From Streptomyces sp. NBC_01224 (lineage in GTDB: Bacteria > Actinomycetota > Actinomycetes > Streptomycetales > Streptomycetaceae), in contig NZ_CP108529.1 of NCBI RefSeq assembly GCF_036002945.1, forward strand, positions 8,365,001 to 8,429,000: DNA of 64,000 nucleotides. Reading direction: 5' to 3'. The notes under the pieces are model-generated. The model was not told the origin of the DNA and did not search any database. It saw nothing but the letters and a program-made list of their open reading frames with translations. The position numbers and the translations under genes were made by a program. Below, piece after piece: positions 45,115 through 53,310 of this stretch; position 1 is the first letter of the stretch, and each line of letters begins with the position of its first letter.

Positions 45115-46040
45115 TGGCTGTACAGATCCCCCTTCGCACCCGCCGCAGGAACCGTCCCGAGGAGAGCGGACGCGGACTCATCTCCACCGCCGACCGCCGG
45201 CGGACCTCCGTGCGCGTCTCGCTCCGCTCCGTCCAGGGGCTCTCGCTCCTCCTGCTGCTCGCGTTCGGCGCCGCACCCTTCTACTGGACCTTCAAGGGCG
45301 CCGTCTCACCGACCCAGGAGCTGCTGCGCGAGCCGCTGGCACCCTGGCCCGACCACGCGCAGTGGGACAACCTCTCCCGCGCCTGGAACGAACTCCAGGT
45401 CGGCCACTACCTCTGGAACACCGTGGTCCTGGTCACCGGCTCGGTCGTCGCCCATCTCGTCGTCGCCACCACCGGCGGCTACGTCCTGTCCGTGCTGCGC
45501 CCCAAGTGGGCGGCGCCCGTGCGGTGGATGGTGCTCGCCACCCTCTTCATCCCCGGCTCCATCTCCCTGGTGGCGCTCTACCTCACCGTGCTCGATCTGC
45601 CGGGCCTCGGAATCTCGCTCGCCAACAGCCCCTGGGGCGTCTGGCTGCCGCACGCCGCGAGCGCCTTCACCGTACTGATCGTGATGAAGTTCTTCGACGG
45701 CATCCCGCGCGAACTCTTCGAGGCCGCGAAGGTCGATGGCGCCGGCCCGTTCATCATCTTCCGCCGGATCGTGCTGCCCATGTCGCGGCCGATCCTCGCG
45801 GTGGTGACCCTGCTGACGGTCATGAACTCCTGGAAGGACTTCCTCTGGCCGCTGATCGTCATCCCGGACACCGAGAAGCAGCCCATCTCCGCCGCACTGC
45901 CGCGCCTCGCGGAAACGGCGGAACAGTCGCTGCTCATCGCCGGGATGCTGCTCGCCATCCTGCCCCCGGTCGTGCTGTTCCTGATCTTCCAGCGGCAGAT
46001 CGTACGAGGCGGGGGAGGCTTCACCGGCCTCAAGGGATGA
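45114..46040 (+). CDS. CUT1 sugar ABC importer, permease 2
   Basis: 308 residues, MalG type. A short basic tail precedes six helices; WTFKGAVSPTQELLREPLAPWP is the family's first external loop, and FEAAKVDGAGPFIIFRRIVLP is the EAA loop binding the ATPase. It pairs with the upstream permease. Separated from the next gene by 171 bases holding a stable hairpin. Confidence 0.93.
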   Translation: MAVQIPLRTRRRNRPEESGRGLISTADRRRTSVRVSLRSVQGLSLLLLLAFGAAPFYWTFKGAVSPTQELLREPLAPWPDHAQWDNLSRAWNELQVGHYLWNTVVLVTGSVVAHLVVATTGGYVLSVLRPKWAAPVRWMVLATLFIPGSISLVALYLTVLDLPGLGISLANSPWGVWLPHAASAFTVLIVMKFFDGIPRELFEAAKVDGAGPFIIFRRIVLPMSRPILAVVTLLTVMNSWKDFLWPLIVIPDTEKQPISAALPRLAETAEQSLLIAGMLLAILPPVVLFLIFQRQIVRGGGGFTGLKG

Positions 46041-46119
46041 GAACCACCCGGGCACACGCGCGGACCCGGTCCGCGCCGGCCGACGGCGGCAGCGGTGCGC
46101 GCCGACGGCACACGGGCCG

Positions 46120-46154
46120 GTGTGCTCCGCCGGGGTACAGCCGACGGAGCACAC
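46120..46154 (+). terminator. intercistronic hairpin after the permeases
   Basis: Arms at 46120-46133 and 46141-46154 (GTGTGCTCCG... and ...CGGAGCACAC) form a 14-bp stem with one mismatch and a 7-base loop. It may limit read-through from the importer into the glycosidase gene or stabilise the importer transcript. Confidence 0.65.
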
Positions 46155-46211
46155 CACCACCCGGGACCACCCAAGGACGCACCGCGCCGATCCGATCGAG
46201 AGGACACCTCG

Positions 46212-49007
46212 ATGGAACAGAACGGCACGATCCGGCCAGGTCCCCTGGCACCGGCCAGAGTAATGGGCCGCTCCAGACGGCCCGCCGCATGGGGCAGCGC
46301 CGCCGCCCTGCTCGGCTGCCTGCTGGTGGCAGCACCCCTGCCCGGCACGGCCCCGGCCGCCCACGCGGCCGGTACCCTCACCGTCACCTCGCCCGACCTG
46401 CTCTTCATCAAGGGACAGGCGAAGATCACCCTGACCTCCGACGAGGCCTCGGTGGCCTGGAAGGCCATCGACGACCAGGGCCTGACGCTCGCGTCGGGCA
46501 CCGCACCGGTCTCGGGCGGAACGGCCACCGTAGACGTCACCAAGCTCGGCAGCGGCTACTACACGCTCACGGCGACCGCGGGCGCCACCACCCGTACCGC
46601 CGACTTCGGCGTACTGACCGCGCTTGCCGGCCACGAGCAGAAGGACCCCCGCTTCGGCACCGGCATCCACTACGGGTGGAACGACGGCGACGACCAGAAG
46701 CTGCTGCGCTCGGTCAAGCTGATGGGCATGCACGGGATACGCTCCGACATCAATTGGAGCGCCATCGAGAAGACTCCCGGCGAGTACACCTGGAGCAACT
46801 ACTCCACCGACCAGCACATCCCGTACGCCAAGGCGCAGGGGCTGACCGCCCTGCCCATCTCCGGCTACCGGAACGCCAATTACGACAGCAACCGGACACC
46901 GGCATCCGACGCGGCGCTGGAGGCCTACGGCAAGTACACCGCCGCCGTCGTGGAGAAGTACCAGCAGTCCACGAAGGAGGTCGAGATCTACAACGAGTAC
47001 AACTCGACCGGCTTCAACAACGGCACCTGCGGTATCACCGCCGACTGCTACCTCAAGCTGCTCAGGGCGAGCTTCGGCAAGGTGCACGCCAAGGTCCCGG
47101 ACGCCACCGTCGTCGGCGGCGCCACGGCCGGTCTCACGACCGACTGGCTGAAGCGGCTGTACGCGATCGGCGGCCTGGACTACATGGACGCGCTCAGCGT
47201 CCACCAATACGGCTACCCGAACCCGCCCGAGGTGGCCCTGGAGAAACTGCCGCAGGTGCGCGCCGATCTGGACGCGGCAGGTGGCAAGGACTTCCCGCTG
47301 TGGATGACCGAGAACGGCTACCCCACCCACAGCGACGGCGTCACCCCCGCGTTGCAGGCCGCCTATGTGCCGCGCGCCCAGATCTTCTCGTTCGCCTCGG
47401 GCGTCGACCGCTACTACTGGTACGACCTCGCCAACGACGGCACCGACGCCAACAACAAGGAACACAACTTCGGTGCGTTCAAGCGGCCCACCACCGACGT
47501 CAAGGCCTGGCAGCCCAAGCCGTCCGTGGTCACCGAGGGCGTCCTGATCCGCCAGCTCGCGGGCCGTGCGTACGCCGGCCGTGACGACGCCGGTTCCGAC
47601 GCCGTCCGCTCCTACCGCTTCGGCACCGGCACCGACACCGTCCGGGCGCTGTACACGACCGCGACGACACCCGGAACGGTGGAGCTCTCGGCCAGCGGCC
47701 CGGTCACCGTCACGGACCAGTTCGGCCGGGCGAAGACCTACACCCCGGCCGGCGGCAAGGTGCAGCTCGGGGTCGACGGCAAGGTGCTGTACGTCAAGGG
47801 CGCGGTGACCGGCGTCAAGTCCGTCGCCGCCCCCGCCTACTCCCTCGAACTCCCCGAGCGCACCAACACGGAGGAGCCCGTCAGGGCGGTACTCGAGGTC
47901 GACCGCACGAAGGGGCACCTCCCGGTGCCCTGGCCCGTGCAGTTCCGCGTGGCGGGGGAGACGTACCGCCTGACGGCCAAGCCCGGCCAGGTCACCCGCA
48001 AGACCGTCGAGCTGCCCACGTCGGCCCTGACGGGGACGCGCTCGGTGAGCGGCACGGTCGGATTCGGGCCGTTGACCCTCGGCCGCATCACCGATGACAC
48101 GGAGGTGGTGCCCCCGACCGAGGTCACTTTCGACCCGGTGGTGAAGAAGGCGGCGCCGTTCACCGCCGCACTCCAGGTCACCGTCACCAACAACCGCGCC
48201 CGCTCCGCGCTCGACCTCACCAAGCTGGAATGGCAGGTGAACTCCGGCACCACCTATCTGGACCGGGGCACCATCGACGGGCCGATCGAAGTCGGCACCG
48301 AGTCCAGCACCTCGTACACCGTGGACGCGCGCAACATCAAGCCGTGGAACCGCTACTGGACTGCCGCCTACATCAGCAGCCCCGACGGCACCAGGACCCC
48401 CGTGGGCACCTGGAACGGCTGGGGCGCCGTCCAGCCCGCCGGTACGAACACCACCACACCCATCGACGTGGCCACCCAGGGCTCCCTGTACTACACCGGC
48501 GGCTACAACGGCGCGTCCGACCTCTCCGGCACCTTGCGGCCCCAGTACACCGAGACCGGGCTCGTACTCAAGGGCGAGATCACCGACAACGTCCTGGCCC
48601 AGCCCGCCACCACCGCCGAGAACATGTGGCAGGGTGACAGCATCCAGTTCGCCGTCACCCCCCAGCTGCCCGGCCGCAGCCGACAGTACGTCGAGGTCGG
48701 CGCCTCGCTCGTCGGCGGCAAGCCGCAGGTCTACACCTGGCGGCCGCCGTCCGGCCAGTCCGCAGGCCCGACCCCGGGTGCCACCGCCCAGATCACCCGT
48801 GACGGCACCACCACCCACTACACGGTGACGGTGCCGTGGGCCTCGCTCGGCCTCGCCGGCAAGCCGACCGCATCCATCGGACTCGGTGTCGTGGTCAACG
48901 ACATCGACAACGACGGGCGGGCGCGCGGCTGGTCCGAATGGGGCGCGGCCATCGCCAACAACTCCAAGAGCGCCGCCGGCCTGCGGGCCGTCCAACTGAC
49001 CGACTGA
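46212..49007 (+). CDS. large secreted multidomain glycoside hydrolase (GH39/GH5-clan-like)
   Basis: 931 residues from ATG 46212. A signal peptide spans residues about 22-52 (AAALLGCLLVAAPLPG, then AHA). A short beta domain (TLTVTSPDLLFIKGQAKITL) precedes a TIM barrel (about 140-430) starting FGTGIHYGWNDGDDQKLLRS; EIYNEYNSTGF places the likely acid/base at E262 (N-E pair), and MTENGYPTHS the likely nucleophile at E367, the clan A arrangement. Two or more beta-sandwich domains follow, the last (about 740-931, LYYTGGYNGASDLSG to GVVVNDIDNDGRARGWSEWG) resembling CBM9/DOMON-type sugar-binding modules. Substrate is unknown. It is next to the importer and an acetyl esterase, so it probably makes the imported oligosaccharide. 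Confidence 0.82.
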   Translation: MEQNGTIRPGPLAPARVMGRSRRPAAWGSAAALLGCLLVAAPLPGTAPAAHAAGTLTVTSPDLLFIKGQAKITLTSDEASVAWKAIDDQGLTLASGTAPVSGGTATVDVTKLGSGYYTLTATAGATTRTADFGVLTALAGHEQKDPRFGTGIHYGWNDGDDQKLLRSVKLMGMHGIRSDINWSAIEKTPGEYTWSNYSTDQHIPYAKAQGLTALPISGYRNANYDSNRTPASDAALEAYGKYTAAVVEKYQQSTKEVEIYNEYNSTGFNNGTCGITADCYLKLLRASFGKVHAKVPDATVVGGATAGLTTDWLKRLYAIGGLDYMDALSVHQYGYPNPPEVALEKLPQVRADLDAAGGKDFPLWMTENGYPTHSDGVTPALQAAYVPRAQIFSFASGVDRYYWYDLANDGTDANNKEHNFGAFKRPTTDVKAWQPKPSVVTEGVLIRQLAGRAYAGRDDAGSDAVRSYRFGTGTDTVRALYTTATTPGTVELSASGPVTVTDQFGRAKTYTPAGGKVQLGVDGKVLYVKGAVTGVKSVAAPAYSLELPERTNTEEPVRAVLEVDRTKGHLPVPWPVQFRVAGETYRLTAKPGQVTRKTVELPTSALTGTRSVSGTVGFGPLTLGRITDDTEVVPPTEVTFDPVVKKAAPFTAALQVTVTNNRARSALDLTKLEWQVNSGTTYLDRGTIDGPIEVGTESSTSYTVDARNIKPWNRYWTAAYISSPDGTRTPVGTWNGWGAVQPAGTNTTTPIDVATQGSLYYTGGYNGASDLSGTLRPQYTETGLVLKGEITDNVLAQPATTAENMWQGDSIQFAVTPQLPGRSRQYVEVGASLVGGKPQVYTWRPPSGQSAGPTPGATAQITRDGTTTHYTVTVPWASLGLAGKPTASIGLGVVVNDIDNDGRARGWSEWGAAIANNSKSAAGLRAVQLTD

Positions 49008-49022
49008 CCCATCCGATGAACT

Positions 49023-49060
49023 GGCGGGGCCGGGCGCACCTGACAGCACCCGGCCCCGCC
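49023..49060 (+). terminator. strong intercistronic hairpin after the glycosidase
   Basis: GGCGGGGCCGGG (49023-49034) and CCCGGCCCCGCC (49049-49060) form a perfect 12-bp stem with a 14-base loop, right after the glycosidase stop and before the esterase gene. No T-tract; it may terminate partly or set transcript ends. Confidence 0.7.
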
Positions 49061-49092
49061 GCTCCACGCAACACCGTGAGGAGCCCCGAACC

Positions 49093-50067
49093 ATGGCCCT
49101 GTTCGACCTGCCGCTCCACGAACTGCGCGACTACCGGCCGCGGATCGATGAACCGGACGACTTCGACGCCTTCTGGTCGAAGACCCTGGCAGAGACCCGC
49201 GCCCACGACCCCGCGGTCTCCTTCGAACCCGTCGAGACCGGGCTGACCGGACTGCGCACCTGGGACACCACGTTCGCGGGCTTCGGCGGCCATCCGGTCA
49301 AGGGCTGGTTCAGCGCCCCCGCACGCGCCGAGGGCCCGCTCCCGCTCATCGTGCAGTTCCACGGCTACAACGGCGGCCGCAGTCTCCCGCACTGCTGGGG
49401 CATGTGGCCGCTGGCCGGCTTCGCCCACTTCATCATGGACGTACGCGGCCAGGGCAGCGGCGGCAACGTCGGCGACACCCCCGACCCGGTCGGCTCCGGA
49501 CCCTCCCACGCCGGCTTCATGACTCGCGGCATCGAGGACCCGGAGCGCTACTACTACCGCAGGGTCTACGCCGATGCCGTACGCGCCGTGGAAGCGGCCC
49601 GCTCCCATCCGCTCGCCGACCCCGCACGCACGGTCGCACTCGGCGGCAGCCAGGGCGGCGGCATCACCCTCGCGGTCGGCGGACTCGTTCCCGACCTGGC
49701 GGCGATCGCCGCCGATGTGCCATTCCTCTGCCACTTCGGACGGGCCGTCACCCTTACCGACGCCAACCCCTACTCGGAGATAGCCCGCTATCTCAAGATG
49801 CACCGCGGCAAGGAGGAGACCGTCCTGCGCACCCTTTCGTACTTCGACGGGGTGTCGTTCGCCGCCCGGGGCAGCGCCCCCGCGCTCTTCTCCGTCGCCC
49901 TGATGGACCAGACCTGCCCGCCGTCCACGGTCTTCGCCGCCCACAACGCATACCGCGGCGAGAAAGAGATCGAGGTCTACCCGTTCAACGGGCATGAAGG
50001 CGGGGCCATGTTCCAGGAGGCCGCTCAGCTCCGCTGGGTACCGAAGGCGCTGGAGAGCGCCGTCTGA
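49093..50067 (+). CDS. CE7 acetyl esterase (acetylxylan esterase / cephalosporin-C deacetylase)
   Basis: 324 residues, family length, no signal peptide, so cytosolic. The nucleophile is S186 in GGSQGGG; D272 (MDQTCPP) and H301 (NGHEGG) complete the triad in the expected order, and IVQFHGYNGG plus DVRGQGSGG shape the oxyanion hole. CE7 enzymes remove acetyl groups from imported oligosaccharides; this suggests that the substrate of the locus is acetylated. GAGGAG precedes its ATG. Confidence 0.9.
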   Translation: MALFDLPLHELRDYRPRIDEPDDFDAFWSKTLAETRAHDPAVSFEPVETGLTGLRTWDTTFAGFGGHPVKGWFSAPARAEGPLPLIVQFHGYNGGRSLPHCWGMWPLAGFAHFIMDVRGQGSGGNVGDTPDPVGSGPSHAGFMTRGIEDPERYYYRRVYADAVRAVEAARSHPLADPARTVALGGSQGGGITLAVGGLVPDLAAIAADVPFLCHFGRAVTLTDANPYSEIARYLKMHRGKEETVLRTLSYFDGVSFAARGSAPALFSVALMDQTCPPSTVFAAHNAYRGEKEIEVYPFNGHEGGAMFQEAAQLRWVPKALESAV

Positions 50068-50155
50068 GCGTTGCCGGGGTCCGGCCGCGTGGTGTGGATC
50101 ACGGACAGCGTGTGGACAGCACCTATAAGGTCCATCGGGGCACGTCAAAGCCCCG

Positions 50156-50893
50156 ATGACGCGGCAAGGACAAGGGCGGACAGTGCGGCAGAGAGCCTAT
50201 GCGCAGGCGATGCGTGTCATCGCCTGCGCGCTGATGGTGTGGCAGGTCTGGATGATGTGGTACATCTCCAGCTACGAGGCGTCAGGCGTGCGATGGGCCT
50301 GCGACGCGACCGGGGGCTGCGCCAGCGACCAGTTCGCGTCCATGTCCCCGATGCTCGGAATGGTCTGTGCCGTCGCCCTCGGTCTGCTCTCCGCCCGGTA
50401 CCTGCACCGCGCGGCACCGGGCGCGATGGTCACACTCTCCGCCGTCGCAGCCGCAGCCGGCTGGTACGACGCGGTGGCGGACGGCCAGGTCGAGTACAGC
50501 ACCGTCACCAGCTTCCACATCTTCCTTCCGCTCGGCCATTTCTCCGTCTCCCAGTGGCTCACCTTCCTGTGGTCCGCCGCGGGCGTGGGCTGCCTCGTCG
50601 CCTGGTGGGGTGCGGCAGTGAGCCTGCGGCGCACCGCGGGACTGCGCAGGCTGTCCCGCCGCTACACCACGGCCGACGCCGTGCTGGAGGGCTGGCGGCC
50701 GGTGGGCCGCAAGTACGGTGAGATCACTGTGGTGTTCGACGACAAGGCCGGGGTGCGCCACGAGGTCCCGGCCGTCGTTGAACGCAGCGCCCTGCGACGA
50801 GACGTCCTCGCCGTGTACGACGCCGACCGCCCCGGCGACCCCGCTCTCACCCGCGTCGCGGTTCCCCACCGAAAGCTGCTGCGCCTCTCATGA
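50156..50893 (+). CDS. membrane protein of unknown function
   Basis: 245 residues with about four membrane helices (VIACALMVWQVWMMWYI, MVCAVALGLLSARYL, AMVTLSAVAAAAGWYDAV, LTFLWSAAGVGCLVAWWGAAVSL), then a cytosolic domain with TADAVLEGWRPVGRKYG and ITVVFDDKAGVRHEVPAVV that looks like a short beta domain. Gene order with the next gene, which overlaps it by ATGA, suggests a two-component complex. I do not recognise the family; DUF3592-like proteins have similar C-terminal beta domains. Confidence 0.65.
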   Translation: MTRQGQGRTVRQRAYAQAMRVIACALMVWQVWMMWYISSYEASGVRWACDATGGCASDQFASMSPMLGMVCAVALGLLSARYLHRAAPGAMVTLSAVAAAAGWYDAVADGQVEYSTVTSFHIFLPLGHFSVSQWLTFLWSAAGVGCLVAWWGAAVSLRRTAGLRRLSRRYTTADAVLEGWRPVGRKYGEITVVFDDKAGVRHEVPAVVERSALRRDVLAVYDADRPGDPALTRVAVPHRKLLRLS

Positions 50894-51519
50894 ACCGATC
50901 GATATCGTCCCTGCGCAGGCTCTTCTCCTCGCTCAGGCTGGTGGCCGCCCTCTGTATCGGACTCTCCTTCGCCGCGCTGGCCCAGGGCGCCATGGACGGC
51001 CCCCGCTGGCTGCTGCTGACCGGCATCCCCGCGACGGCCCTGGTCCTGACGATTCTCGGTGATGTGGCCGAGCCGTTGCGGACGAACATCGCGATGTCGG
51101 GGCTGCGCTCCGGCGGGCCGCGGGCCTTCGCGCCCGCCGTGGTCAACGGGGTGAAGACCGTCGGCAAGAAGACCGGCCGGCCGGTCCTCGACGGGCGGTC
51201 GGTGGAGTCCGTGTTCGCCTTCGACCTGACCGTGATGCCCGACGAGCTCCCCGCCTACCGGGTCCAGGTCATTCACCCCCTCGACCTGCAGGGCCTGCTG
51301 CACCGGTCCAGGGCGGTCGTCGAGTACGACCCCGAGCAGCCCTGGCGGGTCGTCATCCCCAACAACCCGCCGCGCGAATGGCTGGCCCGCGCGAACAGCG
51401 TCTCCCCGCCGGCCGAGGTCAGGGAGCGTGTCGGCGGGTTCCCGGCCGGTTTCTGGACGCTGGTGATGGGCGTGGCCCTCGCGGCCGTGCTGCTGGTGCT
51501 GGTGCGGCTGCTCGGCTGA
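50890..51519 (+). CDS. membrane protein of unknown function
   Basis: 209 residues, starting inside the previous gene's stop (ATGA). Two membrane helices are near the N-terminus (LVAALCIGLSFAALAQG, WLLLTGIPATALVLTIL) and one at the end (FWTLVMGVALAAVLLVLVRLLG); the soluble part between has a beta-rich stretch, ESVFAFDLTVMPDELPAYRV and VQVIHPLDLQGLLHRSRAVV. Family not recognised; it probably partners the preceding membrane protein. Confidence 0.65.
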   Translation: MNRSISSLRRLFSSLRLVAALCIGLSFAALAQGAMDGPRWLLLTGIPATALVLTILGDVAEPLRTNIAMSGLRSGGPRAFAPAVVNGVKTVGKKTGRPVLDGRSVESVFAFDLTVMPDELPAYRVQVIHPLDLQGLLHRSRAVVEYDPEQPWRVVIPNNPPREWLARANSVSPPAEVRERVGGFPAGFWTLVMGVALAAVLLVLVRLLG

Positions 51520-51538
51520 CCCGCGCCCGGTTCAGCCG
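51513..51538. terminator. convergent terminator spanning both stop codons
   Basis: CGGCTGA (51513-51519) and TCAGCCG (51532-51538) form a perfect 7-bp stem with a 12-base loop. The TGA of the membrane-protein gene and the stop codon of the convergent kinase both lie in the stem. Confidence 0.5.
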
Positions 51539-53256
51539 TTGCGCGGATACTTCTTGAGCACCTTGCCGTTGATGTCGGCCCGCAGATAGGCGCCGCCGTA
51601 CTCGTCCGAGACATAGACACTGAGGGTCGGCTGGTGGTCGTCGAACGGGGAGGCCGGATCGATGTCCACGTAGTGGCTGGTGGGTTCGGTGACGCCGAGC
51701 TCCTTGTCCGCCCGGCGTATCAGCCCCGGGAGGGCGTCCCAGTCGAACTTTTCCAGGTCCACGGACTTGGCACCCGGCATGAGGGTGCCACCCGCCCGTT
51801 CGCGGGTGGCCTCGCCGTCCCGGTACGCGTAGACGTCGTACAGACCCTTCTTGTTCTTGACCGGGGCCTCGATGCGCGCGTGTTCCTCGTACAGTGAGAA
51901 CGAGGTGACCCGACTGCCGCCCATCACCGGCTTGAGCGCGGCGATGACGGACCGTGCCCCGGCCGGTGTCAGCAGATCCTTGGTCTCCGCCTCCTTCGCC
52001 TTCTCCGTCGCGGTGCTTGACGGGCTGCTGGAGGTGCGGTCCGAAACGGACGGCGTGCTGCCGGAAGCGTTCGTGTCCGGGGCGGGCAGCAGCGACCACA
52101 CCAGGACACCGGTCAGGGCGGTCCCCGCGAGGGCGGTGGTTATCGCGATGGCGCGGCCCCGCCGGACCCGGCGGCGGATCTCGTGCGTCCCCAGCGTCGC
52201 GGGCTCCGGACGGGCGGGCGCGGCGACGGGGTGACGACCGGCCTCGGGCGCCCCGGCCGGTCGACGGACGGGGGCCGTGGGCAGGACCGCGGTCCGGCCG
52301 GCGGGCTCGTGGCCGGGCGGCACCGCATCCTGCCGCGTGTCCGGCTCGGGGTGCTGCGGCACCGCATCGCGCGGAGCCGCGGGGCTCTGCCGAGGCGCCC
52401 CGACCGGCTCACTCGACGGGGCGCCCACCGACGCCAGCATCCGGTCCAGTTCCCCGGCCCCGGGCCGCGCGGCGGTGTCCCGGGTCAGCAGCGCGTTCAG
52501 TACGGGAGTCAGCGGACCGGCCTGCCGGGGCGGCGGTATCTCCTCGTCCAGCACGGCCGCCAGCGTCGCCAGCGTGGTGGCCTTGCGCAGCGGATGCCGG
52601 CCCTCCACGGCGACGTACAGCATCATGCCGAGCGACCACAGGTCCGACGAGGGGTCGCCCTCCTCGCCGCGAATCCGCTCGGGCGCCATGTAGTCGGGGG
52701 AGCCGATGATGGAGCCGGTCGCCGTCAGGCTCGTGGACTCACGGATCGCGGCGATACCGAAGTCCGTGAGCACCGGACTGCCGTCGGCCCGCAGCAGTAC
52801 GTTGGCCGGTTTCACGTCGCGGTGATGGATACCGGCGGCGTGGGCGGCGCGCAGCGCGGACAGCACCCCGCGGCCGAGCTCGGCAGCCTCGACGGGGGTG
52901 AGGGTGCCCTCGGCGAGGCGTTCCGCGAGCGAGGCGCCGGGCACCAGCTCCATCACGATCCATGGGTACGCGTGCTCGCCGCCGTCCACGATGTGGTGGA
53001 CCGTGACGACGCCCGGGTGGTCGAGCCGGGCCAGCGCACGGGCCTCGCGCAGCACCCGCGCCCGCAGCAGCCGGGCCGCCTCCGGATCGTTCTCGGCGAG
53101 CGCGGGGTCCGGGGGCCGTACTTCCTTGAGCGCCACATCGCGGTGCAGGGCCAGGTCATGGGCCCTCCACACCATGCCCATACCGCCGCTGCCGAGCCGG
53201 TTCACGAGCTCGAAACGGTCGTCGATCACTCGGCGCACAGGCCCCCCAGCGTTCAT
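51532..53256 (-). CDS. PknB-type serine/threonine protein kinase with extracellular domain
   Basis: 574 residues. The kinase domain (about 10-270) has the glycine loop GSGGMGMV (22-29), the ATP-binding K44 in VALKEV, HRDVKPAN with catalytic D146, DFG at 164-166 and YMAPERIRGE. A Pro/Ala/Arg-rich linker of about 95 residues follows, then one membrane helix (AIAITTALAGTALTGVLVW, about 365-385) and a 190-residue extracellular region without PASTA repeats, with a repeated GARSVIAALKPVMGG-like start and mostly Lys/Glu/Asp. This is the actinobacterial receptor-kinase layout. The ligand is unknown and no link to the glycan locus is visible. Confidence 0.92.
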   Translation of the reverse strand: MNAGGPVRRVIDDRFELVNRLGSGGMGMVWRAHDLALHRDVALKEVRPPDPALAENDPEAARLLRARVLREARALARLDHPGVVTVHHIVDGGEHAYPWIVMELVPGASLAERLAEGTLTPVEAAELGRGVLSALRAAHAAGIHHRDVKPANVLLRADGSPVLTDFGIAAIRESTSLTATGSIIGSPDYMAPERIRGEEGDPSSDLWSLGMMLYVAVEGRHPLRKATTLATLAAVLDEEIPPPRQAGPLTPVLNALLTRDTAARPGAGELDRMLASVGAPSSEPVGAPRQSPAAPRDAVPQHPEPDTRQDAVPPGHEPAGRTAVLPTAPVRRPAGAPEAGRHPVAAPARPEPATLGTHEIRRRVRRGRAIAITTALAGTALTGVLVWSLLPAPDTNASGSTPSVSDRTSSSPSSTATEKAKEAETKDLLTPAGARSVIAALKPVMGGSRVTSFSLYEEHARIEAPVKNKKGLYDVYAYRDGEATRERAGGTLMPGAKSVDLEKFDWDALPGLIRRADKELGVTEPTSHYVDIDPASPFDDHQPTLSVYVSDEYGGAYLRADINGKVLKKYPRNG

Positions 53257-53310
53257 GGAAAAATAGGGTACGGGGCGGGTTCGCAGCGCTGCTCACCCAC
53301 CCCGTACGCC

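Noticed and set aside
45306..49094. A 1262-codon open frame on the minus strand
   Set aside because: It is antisense to the permease and glycosidase genes, which have clear families and ribosome sites; the long opposite frame comes from high GC codon bias and is Val/Gly/Asp-rich without domain motifs.
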